A stretch of 64,000 bases of DNA from an uncultured Clostridia bacterium (GCA_944387375.1 CALXEQ010000008.1:1-64000); one strand, 5' to 3'. Positions 54,239 through 63,909 are shown, counted from the stretch's first letter. Notes: generated by a model from the sequence alone, not told the origin. Numbers and translations: made by a program.

Positions 54239-54925
54239 GTGATTAAAAGACCAGATTTAATTAAACAAAATAATGATATAAAAACAGTACAAGACGAAGA
54301 AATTAATATAGAAAGTAAAGAATATAATGATTTAATAAGAATATATGAGATTGCAATGAATCAAGTTGCAAGTGAGATAAATTTAGTAAAAGAAAAGATA
54401 AATAAGCTATATGGATATTCCATTATAGAGAAAGTTACAGCTAGAGTCAAATCTAAAAAGAGTATATTAAATAAAATGAAAAAGAAAAATATTAAATATA
54501 CATATACGTCTTTAATAGATAATATTAACGATATAGCTGGAGTTAGGATAACATGTCCTGTACAAGATGATATATTTTTTGTAAAACAGATTATTGAAAT
54601 GATACCTAATTTAAAAATAATAAAGGAAAAAGACTATATTAATAACCCTAAAAAAAGCGGATATTCAGCTTATCATATAATTGTAGAAACACCAGTAACA
54701 ATAAACGGTGAAACTGTAGTAATGAAAGTAGAGATACAAATAAGAACAATTGCTATGGATTTTTGGGCTGAAATGGAGCATGATATAAGGTATAAAAGTA
54801 AAAACAATATGTCATTATTTGATTCAAAAAAACTAACATGGTATGCAAAAGTTCTTGAAAAACTTCAAGGAAAAATAGTAAAAATATATAGAAAGCAAGA
54901 AACAAATACTATGTTTAATTATTAA
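54239..54925 (+). CDS. Small alarmone synthetase, RelA/SpoT domain
   Basis: A 228-residue GTP pyrophosphokinase-type protein with only the synthetase domain and no hydrolase or ACT domains. Motifs are VTARVKSKKSILNKM, DNINDIAGVRITCPV, PKKSGYSAYHIIVETP, and EIQIRTIAMDFWAEMEHDIRYK with the catalytic E-x-Q-x-R. It makes (p)ppGpp or a related alarmone. The GTG start lies immediately against AAAGGGG, unusually close, so the exact start is uncertain. It is divergent from the DUF3800 operon. Confidence 0.9.
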   Translation: MIKRPDLIKQNNDIKTVQDEEINIESKEYNDLIRIYEIAMNQVASEINLVKEKINKLYGYSIIEKVTARVKSKKSILNKMKKKNIKYTYTSLIDNINDIAGVRITCPVQDDIFFVKQIIEMIPNLKIIKEKDYINNPKKSGYSAYHIIVETPVTINGETVVMKVEIQIRTIAMDFWAEMEHDIRYKSKNNMSLFDSKKLTWYAKVLEKLQGKIVKIYRKQETNTMFNY

Positions 54926-54962
54926 AAGGACGAGTCCAAAGTAATGGACTCGCCCTTTTTGC
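54924..54962 (+). terminator. Terminator behind the alarmone synthetase
   Basis: Stem AAAAGGACGAGTCCA/TGGACTCGCCCTTTT (one C-A mismatch) with T run, one of the strongest in the window. Confidence 0.9.
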
Positions 54963-54980
54963 TCTAAAAGAGATAAGTAT

Positions 54981-55241
54981 TTAATCCTCGACTCTAATTA
55001 CTTCAATACCGTGCCAGCAGATGTGATCGCATCCTTCATGATTTAAGATAACGTTGCAAGACATAGGCATATTCCAGTATACAGTGCATACGTTATTGCG
55101 TTTCATGACAGCAGGTACATAGTAGCCTCCTTTGGTAACTCTGGGAAGAGAAACCAAGGTAAGTTTTAGATTATCCTCTAAAAGATAGGGGATGATCCAG
55201 TGTTTAGTAAAAAGGCAGAGCAATTTATTAAACAATTTCAT
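54981..55241 (-). CDS. Hypothetical protein of foreign base composition
   Basis: An 86-residue protein starting MKLFNKLLCLFTKHW, with four further cysteines and two CxxxxC-like spots (CNVILNHEGCDHICWHG). No family is recognised. GGGAGG before ATG at 55241 decides the start; an earlier open frame has none. The coding region is clearly richer in G and C, with codons such as GTG, CTG-type and CAG, than every neighbour, which suggests recent transfer. Its promoter overlaps an inverted repeat (55299-55351), a possible operator. Confidence 0.55.
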   Translation of the reverse strand: MKLFNKLLCLFTKHWIIPYLLEDNLKLTLVSLPRVTKGGYYVPAVMKRNNVCTVYWNMPMSCNVILNHEGCDHICWHGIEVIRVED

Positions 55242-55293
55242 TTGAAATACCTCCCAAATAGTTAATGGGTGTGAGGAATTTTCGGATAACAAC

Positions 55294-55321
55294 ATTATAC
55301 TCCTTTTTTGTATAAATTCAA
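55294..55321 (-). promoter_or_regulatory. Promoter of the 86-residue protein gene
   Basis: TTGAAT (55316-55321), 16 bp, TATAAT (55294-55299) on the minus strand. Confidence 0.6.
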
Positions 55322-55351
55322 GTAGTTATATAGTAGTATACAAAAAAGAGT
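55299..55351. repeat. Inverted repeat overlapping a promoter, possible operator
   Basis: ACTCCTTTTTTGTATA (55299-55314) and TATACAAAAAAGAGT (55337-55351) are inverted copies, differing by one base, around a 22-base centre. The left arm lies between the -35 and -10 boxes of the promoter of the 86-residue gene. Confidence 0.5.
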
Positions 55352-55423
55352 ACTACAAATTTGTGCTTTAAATTACAATAAATACAAAAGTATAACAAAT
55401 TTATATTAAATATGCTAATTTAA

Positions 55424-55452
55424 TTGACTATTTTTATGTTAAATGATATAAT
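55424..55452 (+). promoter_or_regulatory. Promoter of the polysaccharide operon
   Basis: TTGACT (55424-55429), 17 bp, TATAAT (55447-55452), followed by about 75 bases of leader to the VanZ gene. Confidence 0.75.
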
Positions 55453-55532
55453 AATACCCGTCGAATGTATATTAAAGAAGACATAAAAATAGTTAAAAAT
55501 GTCATTGAATAAGAAATGTTAGGGGAGAAAGA

Positions 55533-56084
55533 ATGCAAAAGGGAAAAATACTACAAATAATATCCACAATGTTTGTTTTAGTATGGATGATAACTGTATT
55601 TATATTTTCTAGTCAGGACGGAACACAAACACTTAATACTAGTGGTGCATTTATACATGCAATAGATAGTACTATAAATAATAATGATACGCCACAAGTA
55701 GAAAGTCATAATTTAAATAAAACAGATACAGTAAACACACAAGATGGTAATAATGACAGATACAATTATTCTGAAGAGTTACAAACTTTTGTAAGAAAAA
55801 ATGCTCATTATTTTTTATACACAATTGGTGGTATTATTTTATCTGTGTTTTTTTATGCTTTTTTAAAACACAACAAGAAAATATATATTTTTGCTATCCT
55901 AACAGGAATGATTTATGCTATGTCTGATGAATTTCACCAAAGATTTGTTACAGGTAGGACAAGCAGGATAACAGATGTAGGAATTGATACTTTAGGAGTA
56001 ATAACAGGAACTATTTTATTTATGATTTTCATTAATATACTGATAAAATCGAGAAAAAGAAAAAATCTGAAGATGGGGGAATAA
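55533..56084 (+). CDS. VanZ-family membrane protein, first gene of the polysaccharide operon
   Basis: A 183-residue protein with four membrane helices and VanZ motifs: WMITVFIFSSQDG near residue 20, VRKNAHYFLYTIGGI near 88, and YAMSDEFHQRFVTGRTSRITDVGID near 125. Between the first and second helices there is an Asn/Asp/Thr-rich external loop of about 50 residues, longer than in the paralogue at 48985. GGGGAGAAAG precedes the ATG. It begins the surface-polysaccharide operon, two bases ahead of the sugar transferase gene. Confidence 0.88.
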   Translation: MQKGKILQIISTMFVLVWMITVFIFSSQDGTQTLNTSGAFIHAIDSTINNNDTPQVESHNLNKTDTVNTQDGNNDRYNYSEELQTFVRKNAHYFLYTIGGIILSVFFYAFLKHNKKIYIFAILTGMIYAMSDEFHQRFVTGRTSRITDVGIDTLGVITGTILFMIFINILIKSRKRKNLKMGE

Positions 56085-56086
56085 AA

Positions 56087-56842
56087 ATGTCACATTCTAA
56101 TGAGGCAGAAGAATTCAACATATTAAGTGTTGAAACAGATAAGAAATTGCCTGTAGAAAACAATATTATTAAGTTTGATGATAATAATAAAGTGTTAGAG
56201 CAAAAAGAAAAAAAGACATTTAATGAAATAACATATTCATTTTTAAAAAGAACAGTGGATATAACAGCTTCAGCTGCTGCATTGTTATTATTATCTCCTG
56301 TATTTTTAGTAACAAGTTTAGCAATAAGAAAAGATTCAGATGGACCTGCAATGTTTACTCAAAAAAGGATAGGAAAAGACGGAAAATTATTTGAAATATA
56401 TAAATTTAGAACAATGGTACCAGATGCAGATAAAAAATTATTTGAACTATTAGACAAAGATGAAAAAGCTAGAGAAGAATACAAAGTAAATAAAAAATTA
56501 AAACATGATCCAAGAATAACAAAAGTAGGAAACTTTTTAAGAAAGACATCAATTGATGAACTACCACAACTAATAAATGTATTAAAAGGGGATATGTCAC
56601 TTGTAGGACCTAGACCTTATCTTCCAAGAGAGAAAAAAGATATGGGTGATTATTACAACACAATAATAGAATCAAAACCAGGTATTACAGGACTATGGCA
56701 AGTAAGTGGTAGATCAAATACTACATTTGAGCAAAGATTAGAGTTTGATAAAGAATATACTGAAAACAAAGGCTTTTTATATGATATGGAACTACTTACA
56801 AAAACTGTAGGTGTAGTTGTTAAAAAGAATGGAGCAGAGTAA
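56087..56842 (+). CDS. Initiating undecaprenyl-phosphate sugar phosphotransferase
   Basis: A 251-residue bacterial sugar transferase of the WcaJ/RfbP/EpsL group. After a 45-residue charged head comes one membrane segment with KRTVDITASAAALLLLSPVF, then the catalytic domain with GPAMFTQKRIGKDGKLFEIYKFRTM, DELPQLINVLKGDMSLVGPRP and KPGITGLWQVSGRS. It transfers a sugar-1-phosphate to undecaprenyl phosphate, starting a repeat unit. The stop overlaps the start of the next glycosyltransferase (TAATG). Confidence 0.94.
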   Translation: MSHSNEAEEFNILSVETDKKLPVENNIIKFDDNNKVLEQKEKKTFNEITYSFLKRTVDITASAAALLLLSPVFLVTSLAIRKDSDGPAMFTQKRIGKDGKLFEIYKFRTMVPDADKKLFELLDKDEKAREEYKVNKKLKHDPRITKVGNFLRKTSIDELPQLINVLKGDMSLVGPRPYLPREKKDMGDYYNTIIESKPGITGLWQVSGRSNTTFEQRLEFDKEYTENKGFLYDMELLTKTVGVVVKKNGAE

Positions 56843-58056
56843 TGAAAATATTAATGGTTAATAAGTTTCTTTATCCAAGGGGAGGAGCTGAAACTTATTT
56901 TTTAAAAATAGGAAATTATTTACAAGAGCACGGACATGAAGTTCAGTATTTTGGAATGTATGATGATAAAAACACAATGAAAAATAATGCAGGACAATAT
57001 ACCAAAAACGTAGATTTTCATAATGCAGGAATAGAAAAAGTCTTATATCCTTTTAAAATTATATATTCTAAAGATGCTAAGAAAAAATTAAAAAAGGTAA
57101 TTGAAGATTTTAAACCAGATATAATTCATATGAATAACATTAACTTTCAATTAACACCATCTATAATAGATGCAGCATATGAGGAGAAAGTACCTGTTGT
57201 TCAAACTGTACATGATTACCAAATGATATGTCCAAATCATTTATTATTTAATCCTAACACAAATCAGATTTGTGAAAAATGTATAAAAGGTAGTAAATGG
57301 AATTGTACAAAAGAAAATTGTATACATGGCTCAAAAGTTAAAAGTATATTAGGTAGTGTAGAAGGTATTTTATATACAAAATATAGAGATGAATATACAA
57401 AAGTTAATAAATTTATTTGTCCTAGTTATTTCTTAGAAAACAAACTACTTTCTGCATCAGATATATATAAAGGTAAAACAATAGCTATTCATAATTTTAT
57501 AGAATTAAAACCTTTAAATAGTTATACAAAAGATAACTATGTATTGTTTTTTGGAAGACTATCTGAAGAAAAAGGTTTAAAGATGTTTTTAGAGTGTTGT
57601 AAAGAACTTCCTAATATAAAATTTAAAGTAGCTGGAACAGGACCTTTAAATTATATGTGTAAAGGAATAGATAATGTTGAATTTGTTGGATTTAAAACTG
57701 GAAAAGAACTAGAAGAATTAATAGCTAGAGCAAAGTTTTCTGTATATCCATCAATTTGGTATGAAAACTGTCCATTATCTATACTTGAATCTGAATCATT
57801 AGGTACTCCAGTAATTACTGCTAAAAATGGCGGTATGATGGAACTTGTAGAGGATAATGAAACAGGAATTCTAGTTGAAAATATAAATAAAGAAAATCTA
57901 AAAAAAGCAATTGAAGACTTATACAAAAATGATTCTTTAATTGAAAAGATGTCTAAAAATTGTATAGCTAAAAGAGATAAAATGATTTCATTAGAACAAT
58001 ACTGTAATGAATTGTTAAAAATATATAATGAAGTTTTAGAAGGAGCTAAAAAATGA
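56842..58056 (+). CDS. Glycosyltransferase family 4
   Basis: A 404-residue GT-B enzyme. The N-terminal domain has NKFLYPRGGAETYFLKIG, the C-terminal domain has LFFGRLSEEKGLKMFLE, VAGTGPL and SIWYENCPLSILESESLGTPVITAKNGGMMELV with the E-x7-E nucleotide-sugar motif. A cysteine-rich insert (CPNHLLFNPNTNQICEKCIKG and following) near residue 130-160 is typical of a subgroup. It extends the lipid-linked oligosaccharide. It overlaps the next gene by four bases. Confidence 0.92.
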   Translation: MKILMVNKFLYPRGGAETYFLKIGNYLQEHGHEVQYFGMYDDKNTMKNNAGQYTKNVDFHNAGIEKVLYPFKIIYSKDAKKKLKKVIEDFKPDIIHMNNINFQLTPSIIDAAYEEKVPVVQTVHDYQMICPNHLLFNPNTNQICEKCIKGSKWNCTKENCIHGSKVKSILGSVEGILYTKYRDEYTKVNKFICPSYFLENKLLSASDIYKGKTIAIHNFIELKPLNSYTKDNYVLFFGRLSEEKGLKMFLECCKELPNIKFKVAGTGPLNYMCKGIDNVEFVGFKTGKELEELIARAKFSVYPSIWYENCPLSILESESLGTPVITAKNGGMMELVEDNETGILVENINKENLKKAIEDLYKNDSLIEKMSKNCIAKRDKMISLEQYCNELLKIYNEVLEGAKK

Positions 58057-59168
58057 AAATAGCAATGATAGGACATAAACGTATACCTTCAAGAGAAGGT
58101 GGCGTTGAAATAGTAGTAGAAGAGCTATCAACTAGATTAGTTAAAATGGGACATCAAGTGGATGTATACAATAGAAAAGGAAATAATGTAGCAGATAAAA
58201 ATATAAAAACTAAAAAAATAAAAAATTATAAAGGTGTTAATATCATAACAATACCTACTATAAATAAAAAAGGCTTAGATGCATTAATATATTCTTTCTT
58301 TTCTTCTATTGTAGCATTATTTAAAAAATATGATTGTTTACATTATCATGCTGAAGGTTCTTGTGCTATGTTATGGATACCACATCTTTTTAGAAAAAGA
58401 ATAGTAGTTACTATACATGGATTAGACTGGCAAAGAGCTAAATGGGGAGGCTTTGCCACAAAGTATATAAAATTTGGGGAAAAATTAGCTGCTAAATATG
58501 CTGATGAAATAATAGTGCTTTCTAAAGGTGTACAAAAATATTTCAAAGATACATACAATAGAGATACTAATTTTATACCAAATGGAGTTAATATACCAGA
58601 AATAAAGGAGCCTAATATAATAAAAGAAAAATATAACTTAAATGGTAATGACTATATATTATTCCTAGCAAGAATTGTTCCAGAAAAAGGATTACACTAT
58701 TTAATTGATGCTTATAATCAGATAAAAACAGATAAAAAATTAATTATTGCTGGTGGAGCAAGTCATACAAATGATTATTATAAAGAAATACAAGAAAAAG
58801 TAAAAGGCAATAAAAATATAATAATGACTGGATTTGTTCAAGGTGAAGAGCTAGAAGAGTTATATAGTAATTGTTATTTATATTGTTTACCAAGTGATAT
58901 TGAAGGTATGCCAATAAGTCTGTTAGAAGCGATGAGCTATGGTAAAAATTGTTTGGTAAGTGATATAGAAGAAAACACACAAGTATGTGGTGAATATGGA
59001 CATACATTTAAAAAAGGTGATCTTCAAGATTTAAAAGAAAAATTAGATAGTTTATTAAAAGAAGATAAGCTAATAGATGCAAATATATTAAAAAATTATG
59101 TTATAGAAAAATATAATTGGGATAAAATTGTTGATGAAACTAAAAAATTATATTGTGGGGATAAGTAA
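58053..59168 (+). CDS. Glycosyltransferase family 4, rhamnosyltransferase-like
   Basis: A 371-residue GT-B enzyme. It begins IAMIGHKRIPSREGGVEIVVEEL, a start shared by the WsbF/rhamnosyl-type DUF1972 group, has ATIHGLDWQRAKWG-like VTIHGLDWQRAKWGG near residue 117, and the C-terminal domain shows LFLARIVPEKGLHYLIDAY, IAGGASH and LPSDIEGMPISLLEAMSYG. Overlaps at both ends (ATGA with the previous gene, TAATG with the next) show tight operon coupling. The sugar is not determined by sequence alone. Confidence 0.9.
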   Translation: MKIAMIGHKRIPSREGGVEIVVEELSTRLVKMGHQVDVYNRKGNNVADKNIKTKKIKNYKGVNIITIPTINKKGLDALIYSFFSSIVALFKKYDCLHYHAEGSCAMLWIPHLFRKRIVVTIHGLDWQRAKWGGFATKYIKFGEKLAAKYADEIIVLSKGVQKYFKDTYNRDTNFIPNGVNIPEIKEPNIIKEKYNLNGNDYILFLARIVPEKGLHYLIDAYNQIKTDKKLIIAGGASHTNDYYKEIQEKVKGNKNIIMTGFVQGEELEELYSNCYLYCLPSDIEGMPISLLEAMSYGKNCLVSDIEENTQVCGEYGHTFKKGDLQDLKEKLDSLLKEDKLIDANILKNYVIEKYNWDKIVDETKKLYCGDK

Positions 59169-60277
59169 TGTTAAAAAATATATTAAAAAAAATTATCTTT
59201 TTTGTTTTAGATGTTTTTATAGGAATTATAAAACCTTTAGAGCCTAAAGCAAAGATTGATATAAAGGAAGCTAAAGATAAAATATTTAATGTATATAAAA
59301 AGAAAGAATTAATAAAAGAAGAATATGAATATTTAAATGATAATGTAGACTTATCAATAATTGTTCCTATATACAATGGAGAAAAATATATAGATAAATG
59401 TATTTCATCTTTAATCAATCAAAAAACAAAGTATAAATTAGAAATAATTGCTATTGATGATGGCTCTAAAGATAAAACTTTAGAAAAGTTAAATAATTAT
59501 AAAAAGGATATAGTAATTATTACTAAAAATAATTCTGGAGCAGCTGATTCAAGAAATTACGGTATAATGAAAGCATCAGGAAGATATATAGGTTTTGTTG
59601 ATATTGATGATTATGTTGATGAAAACTATGCAGAAAAACTTTTAGATAAAGCATATTCTAAAGATGTTGATATGGTTAAGTGTAACTATTATTTATATGA
59701 TGATAATGGTATTATAAATATAACAGATAAAAAAGATTTTTATACAGATAACAAATATGCAGATGAAGTTTTAAATACAGAAGGTTTTATTTGGAATGGA
59801 ATTTATAAAAGAGAAATATGGAAAGATATTTTATTACCTTGTAATTATTACTATGAAGATATGATTTTAAAAATAGTTATAATAAATAAAATAAATAGCT
59901 TTGCTCAGGTCTCAGATAAATTGTATTATTACAGAAAAAATCTTAAAAGTACATCAAGAGATAAGAAAAATTATAAGAATTATAAATGTATAGATCAATT
60001 ATTCTTACCTTCTGAACTTATAAAAGCATATAATGTTGAGATTAATAAATATAACTTTAACAATTTATTATTCGAATATGGGCCTATGTTATTTTTTAGA
60101 ACAAGATACATTTCAAAAGAAATAAAGAAAGCTATTTTTATTGTTGCATGTGAGTATATTAATACTTTTAAAATTGATGTAACAAATTCTGATTATAAAA
60201 AACTTCTATATTCTTTTAAAAATAAAAAGTTTATTTTATGGAAGTTAATATCTATAAAAATGTATTTAAACAAGTAG
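59168..60277 (+). CDS. Glycosyltransferase family 2
   Basis: A 369-residue GT-A enzyme. An N-terminal hydrophobic segment (about residues 8-24) and a charged stretch precede the catalytic domain, which starts LSIIVPIYNGEKYIDKCISSLINQ near 60. IAIDDGSKDKT, NSGAADSRNYGIMKASGRYIGFVDIDDYVD supply the nucleotide and metal sites. The C-terminal 140 residues are helical. Codon use is very AT-rich, like the rest of the operon. Confidence 0.9.
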   Translation: MLKNILKKIIFFVLDVFIGIIKPLEPKAKIDIKEAKDKIFNVYKKKELIKEEYEYLNDNVDLSIIVPIYNGEKYIDKCISSLINQKTKYKLEIIAIDDGSKDKTLEKLNNYKKDIVIITKNNSGAADSRNYGIMKASGRYIGFVDIDDYVDENYAEKLLDKAYSKDVDMVKCNYYLYDDNGIINITDKKDFYTDNKYADEVLNTEGFIWNGIYKREIWKDILLPCNYYYEDMILKIVIINKINSFAQVSDKLYYYRKNLKSTSRDKKNYKNYKCIDQLFLPSELIKAYNVEINKYNFNNLLFEYGPMLFFRTRYISKEIKKAIFIVACEYINTFKIDVTNSDYKKLLYSFKNKKFILWKLISIKMYLNK

Positions 60278-60291
60278 AAGAGGAGTTAGTG

Positions 60292-61179
60292 ATGAAAGAT
60301 ATAACAGTTTTAACACCAACGTATAACAGAGAGAAAAATTTATATAAATTATACAACTCATTATGTGTTCAGACTAATAAAGATTTTGTTTGGATGATTA
60401 TAGATGACGGAAGTACTGATAATACAAAAGAAGTTGTTAACAAATGGAGAGATGAAAATAAAATAGAAATCGTATATATATATAAAGCAAATGGTGGTAA
60501 ACATACTGCTTTAAATGTTGGAATAAAAAATATAAATACATATATGACATTTATAGTAGATAGTGATGATTGGCTTGTAGATAATGCAATAGAAATAATT
60601 TATAAATATTATAATAAATACAAGAATATAAATGAGTTATGTGGTTTTAGCTTTTTAAGGAAATTTCCAAATGGCGAAATAAATAATAAACTTTTTCCAG
60701 TTAATGAGAAGATAGAATCATATATTGATAGTAGAGTAAATGGAAATATTATGGGAGATAAAGCAGAAGTATTTTATACAAAATGTTTAAAAGAATTTCC
60801 TTTTCCAGAGTTTCCAAATGAAAAATTTATTAGTGAAGCTGTTATTTGGATAAAAATGGCTTTGAAGTATAAAATGGTACATATTAATGAAGCTATTTAT
60901 GTAGGAGATTATTTATCTAATGGACTTACAAAAAATATAAAGAAAAATAAAATAAAAGCACCTTTAGGAAATATTGAATTAGCTAAAGTATTAATGTACA
61001 AAGAATGTTGTTTAAAAAGCAGAATAAAGGGTATGCTTTTTTATATAATTTATGGAAATTTTGCTAAATTTTCTTTTAAAAAATTATTAAATGATATAGA
61101 TAATAAAATTGCTTTTATATTATTATACCCAGTTGGGAAATGTATACAGATATATTGGAAATATAAATATTGTAATTAA
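60292..61179 (+). CDS. Glycosyltransferase family 2
   Basis: A 295-residue GT-A enzyme starting KDITVLTPTYNREKNLYKLYNSL, with MIIDDGSTDNTKEV, ANGGKHTALNVGI and FIVDSDDWLVD as the metal-binding site. GAGGAG upstream fixes the ATG at 60292 against an earlier open start inside the previous gene. The ANGGKHTALN motif places it near the TagGH-like group of family 2 enzymes. Acceptor and donor are not known. Confidence 0.88.
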   Translation: MKDITVLTPTYNREKNLYKLYNSLCVQTNKDFVWMIIDDGSTDNTKEVVNKWRDENKIEIVYIYKANGGKHTALNVGIKNINTYMTFIVDSDDWLVDNAIEIIYKYYNKYKNINELCGFSFLRKFPNGEINNKLFPVNEKIESYIDSRVNGNIMGDKAEVFYTKCLKEFPFPEFPNEKFISEAVIWIKMALKYKMVHINEAIYVGDYLSNGLTKNIKKNKIKAPLGNIELAKVLMYKECCLKSRIKGMLFYIIYGNFAKFSFKKLLNDIDNKIAFILLYPVGKCIQIYWKYKYCN

Positions 61180-61200
61180 GAAATAAAGGAGAAATTTATA

Positions 61201-62223
61201 ATGAATGAAGAAATAAAGGTTAGTGTTATAATACCGGTTTACAATGTTGAAAAGTATATTTCTAGATGTTTAGATTCTGTTATTAATCAAACTTTAAAGC
61301 AAATTGAAATATTAGTTATTAATGATGGAACTAAAGATAATAGTTTCGAAATTTGTAAGCAATATGCATTAAAAGATTCTAGAATTAAGTTATTTTCAAA
61401 AGAAAATGAGGGATTAGGACTAACAAGAAATTATGGAATTAAAAGAGCTAAAGGCGAATATATTGCGTTTTTAGATTCAGATGATTTTATCGATTTAGAC
61501 TTTTATGAAAAATTATACAATGACGCAAAGAAAAATAATACAGATGCATCTTTTACAAATATAAAACTGTATACTGAAACAGGAGAAATAATTCAAAAGG
61601 ATGTAATGCCTTTTAAAAGTAATGTTGTACCGTCAAAAAAATTTATGTATAATTTATTACATGTTGAAGATAAAAAAGAATATGGAAAAAATTATATGGG
61701 GATGAGTGTTTGGAGATCTATATATAAAAAAGAAATATTAGATAAAAATAATATTATTTTTGAGTCAGAAAGAAAATTTATTTCAGAAGATATAATATTT
61801 AATATAGATTTTTGTATGGCAAGTAAAAAAATTAGTTTTATAGATAATACATATTATTATTATTGTATAAATGGTAATTCTTTGACAACAACATATAAAA
61901 AAGATAGATTTGAAAAAGATATTATATTATACAAAGAATTAATTAGACGTCTAAAATCATATAATGAGTATAATAACGTAAAAAAAGGTTTATCTAATTA
62001 TTTTTTAGGATATGTAAGAGGAGCAATAAAACAGGAAGTAATTCATAAGAGTAATGATAAAAAGCTAGTTTTAAATAGAATAAAAGAAATTGTTAATAAT
62101 AAATATGTTATTGATGCTTTAAAAGATAAAGAGTATGAGGGATTACAAAGAGAAATATATGATACTTTAATGAAATTAAAACTTGTAAATTGTATATATT
62201 TAGTAACTAAAATAAAAAGTTAA
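61201..62223 (+). CDS. Glycosyltransferase family 2
   Basis: A 340-residue GT-A enzyme: VSVIIPVYNVEKYISRCLDSVINQTLKQIEILVINDGTKDNS at the N terminus, NEGLGLTRNYGIKRAKGEYIAFLDSDDFID for donor and metal binding. The C-terminal half is typical of EpsH/EpsJ-like capsule enzymes. AAAGGAG precedes the ATG. It follows the previous gene by 21 bases. Confidence 0.9.
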   Translation: MNEEIKVSVIIPVYNVEKYISRCLDSVINQTLKQIEILVINDGTKDNSFEICKQYALKDSRIKLFSKENEGLGLTRNYGIKRAKGEYIAFLDSDDFIDLDFYEKLYNDAKKNNTDASFTNIKLYTETGEIIQKDVMPFKSNVVPSKKFMYNLLHVEDKKEYGKNYMGMSVWRSIYKKEILDKNNIIFESERKFISEDIIFNIDFCMASKKISFIDNTYYYYCINGNSLTTTYKKDRFEKDIILYKELIRRLKSYNEYNNVKKGLSNYFLGYVRGAIKQEVIHKSNDKKLVLNRIKEIVNNKYVIDALKDKEYEGLQREIYDTLMKLKLVNCIYLVTKIKS

Positions 62224-62270
62224 GAAAGGAGATTATAATATAATTTGGTTTTATATTATTTAGATTAAAT

Positions 62271-63245
62271 ATGAAAAAATGTTGCTTTTTAATTCCATAT
62301 TTTGGAAAATTACCTAATTATTTTGAACTATTTGCCAAAACATGTGGATATAATAAAGATTATGATTGGTTTATTTTTACAGATGATAAGACTAAATATA
62401 CTTTGCCAGATAATGTAAAAATTTTTTTAATGGGATTTGAAGAATTAAAAAAAATAATACAAAGTAAATTTGATTTTAATATTTCTTTAGACAAGCCATA
62501 TAAGTTATGTGATTATAAACCAGCTTATGGATATATTTTTGAAAATTATATTTCTAATTATAAATTTTGGGGACATTGTGATTTAGATACTATAATGGGG
62601 GATTTAAACAAGTTTATAACAGAAGATATGTTAGAAAAGTATGATAAAATTTTCTGCCTTGGACATATGATTTTATATAAAAATACATATGAAAATAACA
62701 GAGTTTTTATGTCTAAATATGATGGAAGATTTTTATATAAAGATGTGTTTCAAACAGATGATATTTGTGTATTTGATGAAACTTATGGAGATAAAGAGAA
62801 TATTAATACAATTTTTTTGAGTCAAAATAAAAAAGTTTATATGCAAGATTTATCTTTGAATTTCAATATTGGACACACAAAATTTATAAAAACTACATTT
62901 AATCCAAATAATTATAAATTTGAAGATGAAAAGTATAAAAAAGCTTTATATGTTTGGAAAGAAGGAAAAATTTTTAGAATATATAAAGAAAATACTAAAT
63001 TAAAATATGAAGAGTTTTTATATGCACATTTTCAACAAAGAAATATGAAAATAGATAAGTTTATAATTGATAAAAATATATTTAAATTTGTTCCTAATAA
63101 ATTTATGGCATTAGAAACAGAAGATATAAATATTAGTAATTTTGATAAAATAAAAAAAAGAATTTTATGTTTTCATACTATAGAAATGCATCTTAAATGG
63201 AAAATAAATAAATTTAGAAAATGGAGAGAAAAATGGAAAAAATAA
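62271..63245 (+). CDS. DUF6625-like polysaccharide biosynthesis protein
   Basis: A 324-residue protein starting CCFLIPYFGKLPNYFELFAKTCGYN, followed by WFIFTDD, KPYKLCDYKPAYGYIFENYI and WGHCDLDTIMGDLNKFI. This is the pattern of the DUF6625 family often seen in surface-polysaccharide clusters, probably a GT-A type enzyme with D-L-D as metal motif. The start ATG has only a weak ribosome binding site after a 47-base gap; an AAAGGAG lies further upstream. It overlaps the next gene by 13 bases. Confidence 0.72.
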   Translation: MKKCCFLIPYFGKLPNYFELFAKTCGYNKDYDWFIFTDDKTKYTLPDNVKIFLMGFEELKKIIQSKFDFNISLDKPYKLCDYKPAYGYIFENYISNYKFWGHCDLDTIMGDLNKFITEDMLEKYDKIFCLGHMILYKNTYENNRVFMSKYDGRFLYKDVFQTDDICVFDETYGDKENINTIFLSQNKKVYMQDLSLNFNIGHTKFIKTTFNPNNYKFEDEKYKKALYVWKEGKIFRIYKENTKLKYEEFLYAHFQQRNMKIDKFIIDKNIFKFVPNKFMALETEDINISNFDKIKKRILCFHTIEMHLKWKINKFRKWREKWKK

Positions 63246-63904
63246 AAAAAATATTAACTTTTTTTAGAGATTTACCAAAAAGCATATATGTTAATTTTAA
63301 AGTTTTTAATATAAAGGATGCGCTAAAGCTTCCAATTAGAGTAAGATATAATGTTAAAATAGGAAAAATATATAAAGGTGCTATTAAAATTAAGTGTAGT
63401 TTAAAATATAGTATTGTTAGACTTGGATTTGGTGGTTCTGAATTTGTTTCTGATACAAAGAGTAAATTAAGTTTTTATAATAATGGAGTTATAATTTTCA
63501 ATGGGAAGTGCACTTTGGCTGAAGGAGTTAATATATTTGTCGATAAGGGAAAAATAGAGTTTGGAGAAAATATATATGCAAATAAAAATTTAACAATTCA
63601 ATCTGAAAATAGTATTATAATTGAGGATAACTCTTTAATTGGATGGAATGTCGATATTAGAGACACAGATGGACATATGATATTAAACAATGGTGAAGAA
63701 AGACCTATTAATGGAAAAATTTATATTGGTAAACATGTATGGATAGCATCAAATTGCAATATATTAAAAAATTCATATATAACAGAAAACTCTGTTATTG
63801 GATGTAATAGTTTGGTATGTGGATTAAAAGTAAAAGATAATAATTGTCTTATAGTTGGATCTCCAGCTACTGTAAAAAAGAATAATATTGAGTGGAGGGA
63901 ATAA
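63233..63904 (+). CDS. Hexapeptide-repeat acyltransferase
   Basis: A 223-residue protein with a left-handed beta-helix formed by hexapeptide repeats (about residues 105-215), with IRDTDGH containing the catalytic-type His, KIYIGKHVWIASNCNIL and ENSVIGCNSLVCG. The end IVGSPATVKKNNIEW is standard for sugar O-acetyltransferases of the WcaF/NodL type. It probably acetylates the polysaccharide repeat unit. GGAGAG places the start at 63233. Confidence 0.88.
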   Translation: MEKIKKILTFFRDLPKSIYVNFKVFNIKDALKLPIRVRYNVKIGKIYKGAIKIKCSLKYSIVRLGFGGSEFVSDTKSKLSFYNNGVIIFNGKCTLAEGVNIFVDKGKIEFGENIYANKNLTIQSENSIIIEDNSLIGWNVDIRDTDGHMILNNGEERPINGKIYIGKHVWIASNCNILKNSYITENSVIGCNSLVCGLKVKDNNCLIVGSPATVKKNNIEWRE

Positions 63905-63909
63905 TTAAA

